From: CALLPQ01 sp038531745
GTDB taxonomy: Bacteria; Pseudomonadota; Alphaproteobacteria; Caulobacterales; Parvularculaceae
Direction: 5' to 3'
Length of the DNA stretch: 64,000 nt
Assembly: GCA_038531745.1 (NCBI GenBank)
Contig: JBCBBJ010000001.1
Span: 62,001-126,000, forward strand
The first letter of the stretch is position 1; each line of letters opens with the position of its first letter. This document shows, one piece after another, positions 26,812-35,958 of the stretch. The notes below the pieces were generated by a model. It did not search any database. It worked only from the letters and a program-made list of their open reading frames with translations, and was not told where the DNA came from. A program made the position numbers and the translations under genes.

Positions 26812-27835
26812 CGCGGTCCCTGTTATCCGCGCTGTCCGCGAGGAAGACTTTCCGCAAATTCATGCCCTTGCGCAGCTTACGGGCGGCGGGATGACCAATC
26901 TGCCCCGCGACCGCGATGCGCTTTACAGCCGGATTGCGTTTGCGTTGGAAAGCTTTGACGCCGGGGCGTCTGAACCAGGCGGGGAAAATTATATCCTCGT
27001 GCTTGACCGGGGCGGGGAGATCCTCGGCACGGCGGGAATTTTCTCTGCCATCGGGCTTGAGTCAGGGTTTGTAAATTATCGCATCAATACGATGTTCCAT
27101 TTCTCCGAGCAGCTGGGCAAACGCATCTCCCGACGGATGTTGGTGCCGACCCATGATTTTACCGGCGCGTCGGAGGTTGCGTCTTTGTTTCTGTCGCCCG
27201 ATGCGCGCGGTGGCGGCTTTGGCAAACTCCTTGCTCGCTCGCGTTATCTGTTTGTGGCGCAAGCACCGCATTTATTTTCCGATAGGATGTGTGCGGAGCT
27301 TCGCGGCTGGCGTGATGCCGAGGGCGGGCAACCTTTTTGGGAGGCGGTGGGCTCCCATTTCTTTGATATGGATTTTGAAAGCGCCGACCAGCATAACTCG
27401 CGCGCGGGCAACCAGTTTATTGCCGATCTCATGCCGATCTATCCCATCTATGTGGCGGTACTGCCAGAAACCGCACGCTCTTGCATTGGCAAGCCCCATG
27501 ACAGTGCCCGGCCGGCATATGAAATGCTGCTGCGCGAAGGGTTCGAATATACCGGTTATGTGGATGTGTTTGACGGCGGTCCGTTAGTGGAGGCAAAAGT
27601 CAACGCTATTAAAACCGTACGCGATAGCGTGCCGTGCGCCGTGCGGGTTGGCGAGGTGCCCGGCACAAGCCCGGTGATGTTGTTGGCTGTCGGTACGGGC
27701 AAAGAGTTTCGGTGCACGCGCGGGCCCGCCCTGATGGACCCGCGGACCGATGGGCCAGCCATCACCATGACACGCGATTGCGCCGCGGCCTTAAAGGTTG
27801 ATGATGGCGCACCCATTCGCGCGATTGCATGGTAA
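26792..27835 (+). CDS. astA: Arginine N-succinyltransferase
   Basis: The 347-residue enzyme catalyses the first step of the arginine succinyltransferase pathway, transfer of succinyl from succinyl-CoA to the arginine alpha-amino group. Family marks are VIRAVREEDFPQIHALA, the GGGMTNLPRDRDAL segment, the acyl-CoA loop LFLSPDARGGGFGKLLARSRYLF, and the conserved MCAELRGWRDAEGGQPFWEAVGSHFF region (cited here as a positional landmark), then FIADLMPIYPIYV. The start is set at MRAKDADAV (26792), which has AAAGAAG just before it, inside the end of the M20 gene. A longer frame begins 11 codons earlier. Confidence 0.95.
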   Translation: MRAKDADAVPVIRAVREEDFPQIHALAQLTGGGMTNLPRDRDALYSRIAFALESFDAGASEPGGENYILVLDRGGEILGTAGIFSAIGLESGFVNYRINTMFHFSEQLGKRISRRMLVPTHDFTGASEVASLFLSPDARGGGFGKLLARSRYLFVAQAPHLFSDRMCAELRGWRDAEGGQPFWEAVGSHFFDMDFESADQHNSRAGNQFIADLMPIYPIYVAVLPETARSCIGKPHDSARPAYEMLLREGFEYTGYVDVFDGGPLVEAKVNAIKTVRDSVPCAVRVGEVPGTSPVMLLAVGTGKEFRCTRGPALMDPRTDGPAITMTRDCAAALKVDDGAPIRAIAW

Positions 27836-27880
27836 GGGGGTATAGGGATCAATGCCCATCAAAAACAGGAATATGCACCG

Positions 27881-29341
27881 ATGAGCAGTCTTTTTATAAA
27901 TGGTGAATGGCGCGAAGGTAGAGGGCCAGAATTTACCTCAGCCGACCCCGCCACGGGCGCTATCATTTGGTCGGGCCAAAGCGCGCTTGTCAGCGATATT
28001 GCCAGCGCGGTCATGGCGGCGCGGCACGCATTCCCGGCCTGGGCGCAAACACCGCTCACCGCCCGGATTGCCATTCTGGAACGCTACCGCGATTTTATCA
28101 AACGTGATCTTGATGACCTTGCCACGCTAATCTCAAAAGAGAATGGCAAACCGTTTTGGGAAGCCAAAACCGAAGCGGGCGCTGTTGCGGGCAAAGTAGA
28201 TTTATCCATCCGGGCACAGACCGACCGGGCGGGAACACGCGAAACGGCCAGCGGGCCAACCGATGGTGTGTTACGCCATAAACCCCATGGCGTCATGGCC
28301 GTACTTGGCCCGTTTAATTTTCCCGTGCATTTATCCAATGGGCATATTGTGCCCGCGCTGCTGGCGGGCAATTGCGTTGTAGTAAAGCCCAGTGAGCTGA
28401 CGCCCAGTCCTCTCGCTTTTCTTATTGAACGGTTTGTGGAGGCGGGGGTGCCAACCGGCGTGATCAATCTGGTGCAGGGCGCGCGGGAAACAGGCGAGGC
28501 GCTGGTCTCCCACCCCGGCATAGACGGCATTCTTTTTACCGGCGGGGTCAAGGCGGGCCATGCCATCCATAAACAGTTTGCCGGGGAGCCCGGCAAAATT
28601 CTTGCGCTGGAGCTTGGCGGAAACAATCCGCTGATCTGGTGGGATACGGATGATATTGAGGCGGCTGCCTATGCGGTTGTGCAATCGGCGTTTCTGACCG
28701 CTGGTCAACGCTGTACCTGCGCGCGGCGGCTTATCGTACCCGCCGGTGACCGGGGTAATGCCATGCTTGAAAAGCTTTGCGCCATGACCGCACGCATACG
28801 CATCGGCCCAGCGTTTGACGAGCCGGCCCCGTTCATGGGCCCCGTCATTTCCGCCGGGGCCGCGACAATGCTGAAAAATGCATTCGCCAACCACAAAGAC
28901 GCTGGCGGTGTCCCTATTGTGGAGATGGTTGCCATGGACCAGGGTGATGCGTTTGTTACACCGGGGATCATCGATATGACTGACGCCGCAACACCAGCCG
29001 ATGAGGAACATTTCGGCCCACTTCTCCAGGTTGTTCGTGTAAAGACATTTGATGCGGCCATTGAAGCGGCAAACGCCACGCGCTTTGGTCTTGCCGCCGG
29101 GCTCCTTAGCGATGATAAGCAAAAATGGGATCAGTTTTTTGCCCTGTCGCGCGCGGGGATCGTCAATTGGAACCGCCAGACAACGGGCGCCAGTGGTGCG
29201 GCCCCATTCGGCGGTATTGGCGCATCGGGCAATCATCGCCCCAGCGCGTATTACGCCGCCGATTATTGCGCCTATCCGGTGGCGAGCATGACCGGCGAGA
29301 CCCTATTGCCAGTGCCCGATGCGCCGGTTGGCCTTTTCTAA
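27881..29341 (+). CDS. astD: N-succinylglutamate 5-semialdehyde dehydrogenase
   Basis: The 486-residue NAD-dependent aldehyde dehydrogenase oxidises succinylglutamate semialdehyde to succinylglutamate, the fourth AST step. The glutamate of LELGGNNP and the nucleophilic cysteine in TAGQRCTCARRL are present, as is the cofactor loop GGVKAGHAIHKQFAG. The start of the protein (MSSLFINGEWREGRGPEFTSADPATG) and the C-terminal TGASGAAPFGGIGASGNHRPSAYYAADYCAYPVA are typical of AstD. It lies 45 bases after astA and is followed within 22 bases by astB. Confidence 0.95.
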   Translation: MSSLFINGEWREGRGPEFTSADPATGAIIWSGQSALVSDIASAVMAARHAFPAWAQTPLTARIAILERYRDFIKRDLDDLATLISKENGKPFWEAKTEAGAVAGKVDLSIRAQTDRAGTRETASGPTDGVLRHKPHGVMAVLGPFNFPVHLSNGHIVPALLAGNCVVVKPSELTPSPLAFLIERFVEAGVPTGVINLVQGARETGEALVSHPGIDGILFTGGVKAGHAIHKQFAGEPGKILALELGGNNPLIWWDTDDIEAAAYAVVQSAFLTAGQRCTCARRLIVPAGDRGNAMLEKLCAMTARIRIGPAFDEPAPFMGPVISAGAATMLKNAFANHKDAGGVPIVEMVAMDQGDAFVTPGIIDMTDAATPADEEHFGPLLQVVRVKTFDAAIEAANATRFGLAAGLLSDDKQKWDQFFALSRAGIVNWNRQTTGASGAAPFGGIGASGNHRPSAYYAADYCAYPVASMTGETLLPVPDAPVGLF

Positions 29342-29363
29342 AACCCAAAGCAGAAACGCAACC

Positions 29364-30671
29364 ATGACCCACCGGGAAGTAAATTTTGATGGTCTGATCG
29401 GCCCCACCCATAATTATGCGGGGCTATCCATCGGCAATCTTGCCTCCAGCACCAATCAGGGCTTGATATCGAACCCCCGCGCTGCTGCTCTGCAGGGGCT
29501 GGCAAAGATGCGAGCGGTGCATGCCCTCGGCATTCCGCAGGGTTTTTTACCGCCATTGCAGCGTCCCGACCTTGGTGTTTTGCGGCGGCTGGGCTTTGCC
29601 GGGTCTGATCGTCAGTGTCTGGACAAAGCCGCGCGCGATGCTCCTGATCTTCTCGCGAATATCTATTCCGCATCGTCAATGTGGACGGCCAATGCGGCAA
29701 CTATTGCCCCATCGCCGGATACGCCCGACGGTAAAGTCCATTTTCTGCCGGCTAATCTTGCCAAACACTTTCACCGGGCCATTGAGGCACCGGCAACGGC
29801 ATCAGCCCTGCGTCATATTTTCAACGATCCGTCGGTGTTTGTGCATCATCCTGCCTTGCCCGGTGGGGTGCATTTCGGTGATGAGGGCGCGGCGAACCAT
29901 GGCCGGTTTTGCAATGATCACTGGGGCCGGGCAACGCATTTGTTTGTTTATGGCAAAGACGGCGCGCGCTTTCCGGCCCGCCAACGTCTTTGCGCCAGTG
30001 AGGCCGTGGCCCGCGCTTTTAGCCTTACCGCAGATCGGGCCGTATTCCTGCAACAGTCCACAGCGGCGCTTGACGCCGGTGCCTTCCACAATGATGTGGT
30101 CAGTGTCGTGAATAATAATGTTCTGTTCACCCACGAACAGGCGTTTGAGGATCAGCCGGCGGCGTTGACCCGCTTGCGTGCAGCGGTGCCCGACCTCCAG
30201 ATTATTGAGGCCCCCGCCAGCGTTGTCAGCCTTGATGATGCGATTTCGACGTACTTGTTCAACTCCCAGCTTTTGACAGTGGCGGGGGATAGCATGGCGC
30301 TGATCCTACCTGCAGAATCACAGGAAAATGACCGTGTACGGACATTTCTTGAATACGTAGAGGCTGGCGATAACCCGATCTCGCAAATAATCTATCAGGA
30401 TGTGCGCGAAAGTATGAGGAATGGTGGCGGGCCCGCCTGCCTACGGTTGCGGGTAGTGTTATCAGACGCGGAACGCGCGGCCATGAACCCGCATTTTCTG
30501 CTGGATGACGAGAAATTCACCGCATTGGAAGAATGGGTAAGCACCCACTATCGCGACCGTCTGCACCCCGATGATTTTGCCGATCCCGCCCTGCTGGAAG
30601 AGTGCTTTGCCGCGCTTGATGCTCTCACAACGCTCCTCCATATGGGTGCGTTTTATGGCTTTCAACACTGA
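29364..30671 (+). CDS. astB: N-succinylarginine dihydrolase
   Basis: The 435-residue enzyme hydrolyses succinylarginine to succinylornithine, CO2 and two ammonia, the second AST step. The N-terminus REVNFDGLIGPTHNYAGLS, the SSMWTANAATIAPSPDT motif, HPALPGGVHFGDEGAANHGRF, NNNVLFTHEQAF and the C-terminal RESMRNGGGPACLRLRVVL are characteristic of the AstB guanidino-modifying fold. The catalytic cysteine is in the GGPACLRLRV segment. The start is taken at ATG 29364, where homology begins. A frame opening 15 codons upstream overlaps astD. The pathway lacks astC and astE in this window. Confidence 0.95.
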   Translation: MTHREVNFDGLIGPTHNYAGLSIGNLASSTNQGLISNPRAAALQGLAKMRAVHALGIPQGFLPPLQRPDLGVLRRLGFAGSDRQCLDKAARDAPDLLANIYSASSMWTANAATIAPSPDTPDGKVHFLPANLAKHFHRAIEAPATASALRHIFNDPSVFVHHPALPGGVHFGDEGAANHGRFCNDHWGRATHLFVYGKDGARFPARQRLCASEAVARAFSLTADRAVFLQQSTAALDAGAFHNDVVSVVNNNVLFTHEQAFEDQPAALTRLRAAVPDLQIIEAPASVVSLDDAISTYLFNSQLLTVAGDSMALILPAESQENDRVRTFLEYVEAGDNPISQIIYQDVRESMRNGGGPACLRLRVVLSDAERAAMNPHFLLDDEKFTALEEWVSTHYRDRLHPDDFADPALLEECFAALDALTTLLHMGAFYGFQH

Positions 30672-30742
30672 TCGCCCGGCCTTCGCGCACGGCGCAAAAT
30701 TCCATGGACACCGCCCCAAAACCTGCTATCACACCCCTTGGC

Positions 30743-30819
30743 CGGGGCGTAGCGCAGTCTGGTAGCGCACTACACTGGGGGTGTAGGGGTCGCAGGTTCA
30801 AATCCTGCCGCTCCGACCA
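30743..30819 (+). tRNA. tRNA-Pro (anticodon GGG)
   Basis: A complete cloverleaf can be folded by hand. The acceptor stem CGGGGCG pairs with CGCTCCG (one G-T), and the D arm contains AGTCTGGTAG. The anticodon stem CTACA/TGTAG encloses CTGGGGG, with anticodon GGG at 30777-30779. The T arm is GCAGG-TTCAAAT-CCTGC, with discriminator A and an encoded CCA end. It reads CCC and CCU proline codons. It sits alone after the AST operon. Confidence 0.95.
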
Positions 30820-30830
30820 TTTACCGTTTA

Positions 30831-30969
30831 GAGCCCAATTGAAAATCTATTTTCGTTGTCTGCAAAGACGTTTTCCTGCGCTTCCGGTGCTCATCTACCA
30901 ATGAACGCTATGGTCCGGTTCTCAAGAAAGACGTTTTCGACAGACGAAACCGATTTTTCGGTTAGACTC
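30831..30969. repeat. Long imperfect palindrome, repeat family 2, copy 1
   Basis: This is a 139-base element with inverted ends GAGCCCAATTGAAAA and TTTTTCGGTTAGACTC. The inner arms CGTTGTCTGC.. / ..GACAGACGAAA also mirror each other, so the whole can fold as one long hairpin tipped near ACCAATG. A near-identical copy occurs at 55972-56111, and part of one end at 34250-34273. It lies 11 bases after the tRNA-Pro gene. The remaining bases to 31092 show no gene. Confidence 0.8.
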
Positions 30970-31092
30970 AAAAACGGCGGACACTGCGTTCATAAATGAG
31001 TAGACACGAAGGTACGGCAAGCCATCGCTCAAGCCGCTACCTCGTCCGACTCATGTCTAAACCCTCGAGAACGCAAACGCAGCGCACCGACC

Positions 31093-34005
31093 TTACTCCG
31101 GTAACAACCTGCGCAGATCCGCGCGGTACGCCTTGGTCTTGGCGGGGAGCCAGAAATAGGGGAGGCTCAGTTTGCGGTCGATGCTGGCCACTTCGCGGTC
31201 GATGGCTCGGCGGAGAATATCTATATCACCCGATGGGATCGTGACGCTATCGCCGCTGATCTGACTGAAGAGCCTATCGAGGTTTGCCAATTTTGTGAGG
31301 AAGGCCTTTTGTTGGGCTGCGCGGGTGGCGTCTGGCATGGCCAGAGGACCGAGATCGTCGCCAAAGACCATGGCGGTGAGGGCATGTAGAAACTTCGCCC
31401 CCCCCATAATTGGTTTGCCGTCATTTTTGCTCGCGGTGAAGGAGAGCAGGGTAATCGGATCAAGAAACTCCTCAAGGAAGACTGAATAGAGCGCCTGCTG
31501 CCCACCATCGCGCAGGATTGGCGCGGTCGAAAAATACCCTAACCGATTGGTAAAGGCACTGGGCACAGACCACGCCTCATCTTTGCCAAATACGCCCCGG
31601 AACGTCGCAAGCACGCGGCGCTGGTCGTCCTCGGTTATGAAATCGCGCACGAGGCGCGTTTGACCGCCCGCCTGATCAGGCGGATTGCTGGTAAAGGAAA
31701 CCGGCTTCAACTGGCTTGTGATGGTTGAGAGCGCAAAGGCGCGCATGCTAAGCACCTGATTAAAGACCAGGGCGTTTTCCATACCGCTGAGCGGGGCCGA
31801 CCAGTCGCCGGCGCGCGCGAGCATGGCGCCAGCCAATTGACTTTGCTCGGCAGCATAGGCAAGGGGATCGTCAGTCAAATCATATTGTACCGCCTGCTGA
31901 TCATCGGAAAAGGCCGTAAACTGATGACCGGGCAAGGTTGCTTCGGCAAGAATGCTGGTACGGGCTGCGGTATCATCTTCCAAACCGGGCGTATAGCCAA
32001 ACCGCACAGCCCACAAATCATAGGGCCCAAGCCGGGTGTTGGCATAATCGCCCTGGGCGGTGCCGGGCGGGGCAAAATTCACCGGCGTATAATCCATCAC
32101 AGAGCCGGAGAGGATACCACCGGTTTTGTCCGGGTCGTGAATGTCTTCATATTTGCGATACCGGCTACCGGCGAAGTTATGCGCCAAACCAAGCGTGTGA
32201 CCAATCTCATGCATGGTCAGATTGGTGATCACTTCCTGGATCATCCGGTCTTGCAAGGGGGCCTCGCTCGCCAATGACTTTGGCTCAGCACTTTCTTCTG
32301 ATAATGGGCCTGGCACTAGCGCTTCGAGGGCCTGTTGAAGGGTCTCCGCGGGCGGGGTTTGCGCCTCTGGCTGGTCTTCATTGTCCTGATTGACGCTGCT
32401 ACGGATCAGGGTGCCATTGCGGGTAGAGGCGGCGGGCGCGCGTGCCCCCGGAGCGAGGATTTTCACTTGGCCATCGCGGGTGAGAGCCGGGTTTTCTCGC
32501 TGGTTGACCGCCGCAGCGATGGCGCCAAAGCGGGAGAGATCGGGCAGGGACTGGCGTGCCGCTCGCACATTCAACCGCGCCGTGCTGATCTTTGCGGCGA
32601 GACCATCAACGGGCACGGGGCTTGCCGATACGCTCATAGCATTATTGTGTTCACCATGCGATGCCCAGTGATCGCTCTGCATTGAAAATTGCTCATGGTA
32701 CCCCTCAAAAAGCTGCGCGATGGGATCGCCATCGCCCCCTTCGTCACCCACAGGCGCAGCCGGCTCAAGATCGGGTACAGGGTCGACCGGCGGTGCGGCT
32801 GGGTCAGGGTTGGCGAAAGCCTTCTGGGCGCTAAAGCGCTGGGCAATGCCTGTATAGTTCAGGATCACATCGGCGGCTAGAATTTCCCCCGTACGCGGAT
32901 CACTAATGGACGGGCCATAGCCGATCCGTCCACCCACGAACGGTGATGCCTCCCACCGGACAACGTTATAATTTACATCGCCCGCGTCCCACTCGGCGTC
33001 ATCGGGTTGCACCTTGACCTTGATAGCGTCTTTGAACCCGGCCAATTCAAACGCCTCATTCCATGCGAGGATGCCCTCGCGAATAGGCGCGCGCAGGGCG
33101 TAAGGCGTTGTGTTTTCAATCCAGAAGACAATCGGCTTGACGGGCGGGGAAACCGCCGCCGCCGGATCCTGTTTTTCAAGCCGCCAGCGGGCGATATGCT
33201 GGTCCGTCGGGTCAATGGCAAAGGCCGACAGGTCCTGACTGACCACATTGAAATAGCCCACGGCCGGATCGGCGGCACGTTTGACAAACCCTTCATCGGG
33301 TAGGCGGATGAAATTATGCACCATGCTGATGGTCAGGTTCGAAAAGTTTGCCGCACCCGGTACGAACCGTGATGAATTGAGATTAAAGTCAACGGTAATG
33401 TTGGCATTGTCGCGATAGGTGGCGATGTTTGAGACATTAACACCAATAGCATTGGGATAAATTGAACCCAGGACGCGCTGCATGCGGGCTAACGCCGGAA
33501 AGCCCAAAACCCGCAGAGCATTGCCGCTCACCTGTGCATAAACAAAATTCTCATCGGCGCAGGGAATACGCGCCAGCCCAACGATCCGCGACTTGCTCAG
33601 ACTGGCGTCCTGGGTGCGGATAAGCGGGCTTTCTTCGTCAAATGTCAGATTGGCAAATGTCTGGGTGAGGAAAATCGCGTTGCCTTGCTCTTCAAATTCG
33701 ATCACGGCATTGCGCACATAATCACCAAAGAAGGGGGCGACACCTTTCGAGATATAAGTGGTAAATAGGATTTTTTCTGATAGCGCATCTTTCGGTACGC
33801 CGATGACGAGGGCGTTGTTGCGGCGCAAACGGGAGATTGCCAGGACCTTGTCTGACTCTCCAACCACAGGATCCTTAATGACTGCGTTACAGGCAATGCT
33901 TTGAGCCTCGGCCCTGTGTTGCGCGATCGGCGCGCTGAATCCGAGCGCCAAAACGCCAACCGCAAATCCTGCCAGAGCGCGCTGGCGCAACTGCATGAAA
34001 GCCAT
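31093..34005 (-). CDS. Secreted zinc-dependent metalloprotease (gluzincin-like, DUF4953/DUF5117 type)
   Basis: The protein of about 970 residues has a signal peptide (LAGFAVGVLALGFSAPIAQHRAEAQS). The metal-binding motif TMHEIGHTLGLAHNF has the extended HExxHxxGxxH form of metzincins, and a Met-turn-like SGSVMDYTPVN follows about 40 residues later. The domain order matches large exported metallohydrolases common in alphaproteobacteria and Bacteroidetes. An unusually Pro/Glu/Gln-rich linker (EDQPEAQTPPAETLQQ) precedes the catalytic motif. ATG 34005 has AGGGGA seven bases upstream and is preferred to a start nine codons earlier. Substrate and export destination (periplasm or outside) are unknown. 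Confidence 0.88.
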   Translation of the reverse strand: MAFMQLRQRALAGFAVGVLALGFSAPIAQHRAEAQSIACNAVIKDPVVGESDKVLAISRLRRNNALVIGVPKDALSEKILFTTYISKGVAPFFGDYVRNAVIEFEEQGNAIFLTQTFANLTFDEESPLIRTQDASLSKSRIVGLARIPCADENFVYAQVSGNALRVLGFPALARMQRVLGSIYPNAIGVNVSNIATYRDNANITVDFNLNSSRFVPGAANFSNLTISMVHNFIRLPDEGFVKRAADPAVGYFNVVSQDLSAFAIDPTDQHIARWRLEKQDPAAAVSPPVKPIVFWIENTTPYALRAPIREGILAWNEAFELAGFKDAIKVKVQPDDAEWDAGDVNYNVVRWEASPFVGGRIGYGPSISDPRTGEILAADVILNYTGIAQRFSAQKAFANPDPAAPPVDPVPDLEPAAPVGDEGGDGDPIAQLFEGYHEQFSMQSDHWASHGEHNNAMSVSASPVPVDGLAAKISTARLNVRAARQSLPDLSRFGAIAAAVNQRENPALTRDGQVKILAPGARAPAASTRNGTLIRSSVNQDNEDQPEAQTPPAETLQQALEALVPGPLSEESAEPKSLASEAPLQDRMIQEVITNLTMHEIGHTLGLAHNFAGSRYRKYEDIHDPDKTGGILSGSVMDYTPVNFAPPGTAQGDYANTRLGPYDLWAVRFGYTPGLEDDTAARTSILAEATLPGHQFTAFSDDQQAVQYDLTDDPLAYAAEQSQLAGAMLARAGDWSAPLSGMENALVFNQVLSMRAFALSTITSQLKPVSFTSNPPDQAGGQTRLVRDFITEDDQRRVLATFRGVFGKDEAWSVPSAFTNRLGYFSTAPILRDGGQQALYSVFLEEFLDPITLLSFTASKNDGKPIMGGAKFLHALTAMVFGDDLGPLAMPDATRAAQQKAFLTKLANLDRLFSQISGDSVTIPSGDIDILRRAIDREVASIDRKLSLPYFWLPAKTKAYRADLRRLLPE

Positions 34006-34249
34006 GATAAAATCCCCTGAAATCCAACCCACAACAACGGTGCTTTACGAGCGACCTGCAAACCCCATACCCAGCACCCTTTGGCGGCCACAAAGCCTTA
34101 AAAATACTGGCGGCGATCTTGCCAAAAATTAAGGGTAAAGGCGCGCGGGTATAAAAGGCAATGGGCGAAATAGTCTTCGCCGCGCTATTGCAACCAGTGT
34201 TGTAAATTCATGTGGATTGCGGTTCTTTGCGGGAAATTAATCGGTCTCA

Positions 34250-34273
34250 GAGTCCGACCGAAAAATCGGTTTT
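34250..34273. repeat. Fragment of repeat family 2 (one end only)
   Basis: GAGTCCGACCGAAAAATCGG followed by TTT matches the end GAGTCTAACCGAAAAATCGG of the 30831-30969 element read on its other strand, with two differences. The rest of the element is absent, so this looks like a truncated copy in the gap before rplJ. Confidence 0.5.
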
Positions 34274-34424
34274 TTTCATTTTGCCCCTTGCAATGCGTCA
34301 GCGCTATTGTATTACCGCCGCTCGAATAACGACCTGTCCGAGAGGGTTGGTGGCGCAAGCCTTAATTTCCAGCCTTAGACAAAGCCATATTAGTTCGATT
34401 GGTAATCTACCAATCCAATGGCGC

Positions 34425-34571
34425 GTTGATGAGACAGGCTCTTGTGCTGTGGATGCATGGGAGCCTTTTTTGTGGGGCTTTCTTCATCTGCATGTCAGGG
34501 CAAACCGCTGGCGCGGCCGGGCCCCTTTTGACAGGGGCCAAGCCGAGCTGGGAAGTAGATGAGGATGTTGG
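34425..34571 (+). promoter_or_regulatory. Candidate rplJ (L10) leader
   Basis: The 5' region of rplJ contains a T-rich hairpin candidate (GGGAGCC-TTTTTTGTG-GGGCTTT, near 34460-34482). A strong stem GGCCCCT/AGGGGCC (34520-34526, 34533-34539) lies just before the ribosome binding region. L10-L7/L12 autogenously represses this operon by binding its leader in many bacteria, so such structure is expected. The exact L10 kink-turn was not verified. The other bases of 34006-34424 contain no gene that I can support. Confidence 0.4.
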
Positions 34572-35087
34572 ATGAACAGATCTGAAAAAGCCGAAATGGT
34601 CGAATGGATCGGCGAGGTGTTCGACAAGAACGCCGTTGTTGTCCTGGTGGCTAATAAAGGCCTGTCGGTGACCGAGATGTCGGGCCTGCGCAACGAATTG
34701 CGCGGCGTTGATGCGCGCATGCGGGTTGTGAAGAACCGCCTTGCAAAGATCGCCATTGCCGACCGTGAACAAGCACCGCTTGCCGATATGTTCGAAGGCC
34801 CCACGGCCATCGTTTTCGCCGAGGATCCGGTTGCGCCGGCAAAAATTGTCGAAAAATTTGCCAAGGACAATGACAGGCTCGAAATCCTTGGCGGCGCCAT
34901 GGGTCCGGAGATTATGGACCAAAAGGGCGTCAAAGCGCTGGCGGCCATGCCGTCGCGTGAAGAATTGATCGCGGAGATTGCAACGCTGATCGGCTCGCCT
35001 GCGTCCAATATTGCCGGTGCCCTTGGTGCGCCAGCAGCGGATATTGCTGGCATTCTCAAAACCATCGAAGAGCGCGACGCGGCCTAA
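34572..35087 (+). CDS. rplJ: 50S ribosomal protein L10
   Basis: The 171-residue stalk base protein binds 23S rRNA helix 42 through its N-terminal domain (MNRSEKAEMVEWIGEVFDKNAVVVL, MRVVKNRLAKIA) and L7/L12 dimers through its C-terminal helix (SNIAGALGAPAADIAGILKTIEE). The ribosome binding sequence GATGAGGATG precedes the ATG. It is the first gene of an rplJ-rplL-rpoB-rpoC group, and rplK-rplA, normally just upstream, lie at 58 kb instead. Confidence 0.97.
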   Translation: MNRSEKAEMVEWIGEVFDKNAVVVLVANKGLSVTEMSGLRNELRGVDARMRVVKNRLAKIAIADREQAPLADMFEGPTAIVFAEDPVAPAKIVEKFAKDNDRLEILGGAMGPEIMDQKGVKALAAMPSREELIAEIATLIGSPASNIAGALGAPAADIAGILKTIEERDAA

Positions 35088-35147
35088 CCGCACTGTGCAC
35101 TGACCTCGCTAATCCCTTGAATTAAGACAAAAAGACAGGAAAACATC

Positions 35148-35528
35148 ATGGCTGATCTTAAAAAACTCGCAGAAGAAATTGTTGGGCTGACGCTTTTGGA
35201 AGCCAAAGAACTTAAAGACATCCTGAAGGATGAATATGGCATTGAGCCCGCCGCTGGCGGCGCGGTAATGATGGCGGCAGGCGGCGGCGGTGACGCCGGT
35301 GATGCGGCTGAAGAGAAAGACGAATTTGACGTCATCCTCGTGGCCGCGGGCGACAAGAAAATCAATGTGATTAAAGAAGTGCGGGCGATCACCGGTCTCG
35401 GTCTGAAAGAAGCCAAAGAATTGGTGGAAGCGGGCGGCAAGCCGGTCAAAGAAGCGGTGTCCAAGGGCGAAGCCGAAGAGCTGAAGAAAAAGCTCGAAGA
35501 AGCTGGCGCCAAAGTCGAGCTCAAATAA
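35148..35528 (+). CDS. rplL: 50S ribosomal protein L7/L12
   Basis: The 126-residue stalk protein has an N-terminal dimerisation helix (ADLKKLAEEIVGLTLLEAKELKDILKDEYGIEPA), a flexible Ala/Gly hinge (AAGGAVMMAAGGGGDAGDAA) and a C-terminal factor-binding domain (EFDVILVAAGDKKINVIKEVR through AKVELK). It recruits translation GTPases. The gene follows rplJ by 60 bases with GACAGG before the ATG. Confidence 0.97.
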   Translation: MADLKKLAEEIVGLTLLEAKELKDILKDEYGIEPAAGGAVMMAAGGGGDAGDAAEEKDEFDVILVAAGDKKINVIKEVRAITGLGLKEAKELVEAGGKPVKEAVSKGEAEELKKKLEEAGAKVELK

Positions 35529-35927
35529 GCTATCGCGGCTTTGCTCCCGGCGCGCTGGTCCCGGTTTAGGCCTTGCGCCGGGGCGTTTGTGGCAGCAGGA
35601 CATGCGCCGCAAGACTTTGACCCCGCCAAACACGCTGACACAGGCGATTTTGGCGGCGTTATCAACCGCAATCATGGTTGAAAAAGTCCTTGCGGAAATG
35701 TCTTGACACGCCTATATCGACGTTTCGGCAGTGGGTTTTTTGCGCGCTGTTACGGATGATGCGGCACCGTGATTCACTATATCGAGCTTTAAATTCAAAA
35801 CAGTAGCGGTCGGCGATTGCCTGAGGCGATCCGCCGATTTCCGCGTTCGGCTGGCCTCAGGTCCTGGCGGTCTTTCGCCTAGCCGTCCTTTAAGGGAACG
35901 GGCATGCCGGACGGTAAAGACAGCAAC

Positions 35928-35958
35928 AAAACACGCCATTTTGTCAGGGCGTGTTTTT
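35928..35958 (+). terminator. Terminator or attenuator between rplL and rpoB
   Basis: AAAACACGCC and GGCGTGTTTT form a perfect 10-pair stem with a 10-base loop and a trailing T run, about 290 bases upstream of rpoB. In E. coli a partial terminator in this gap lowers rpoBC transcription relative to the ribosomal genes, and this hairpin could do the same. An 8-base inverted repeat CCTGAGGC/GCCTCAGG (35820-35827, 35854-35861) lies just upstream. The remaining 723-base gap contains no gene I can support, though a separate rpoB promoter may be in it. Confidence 0.75.

Noticed and set aside
34212..34562. Plus-strand ORF before rplJ
   Set aside because: It covers the truncated repeat and the rplJ leader, and its composition is not protein-like.
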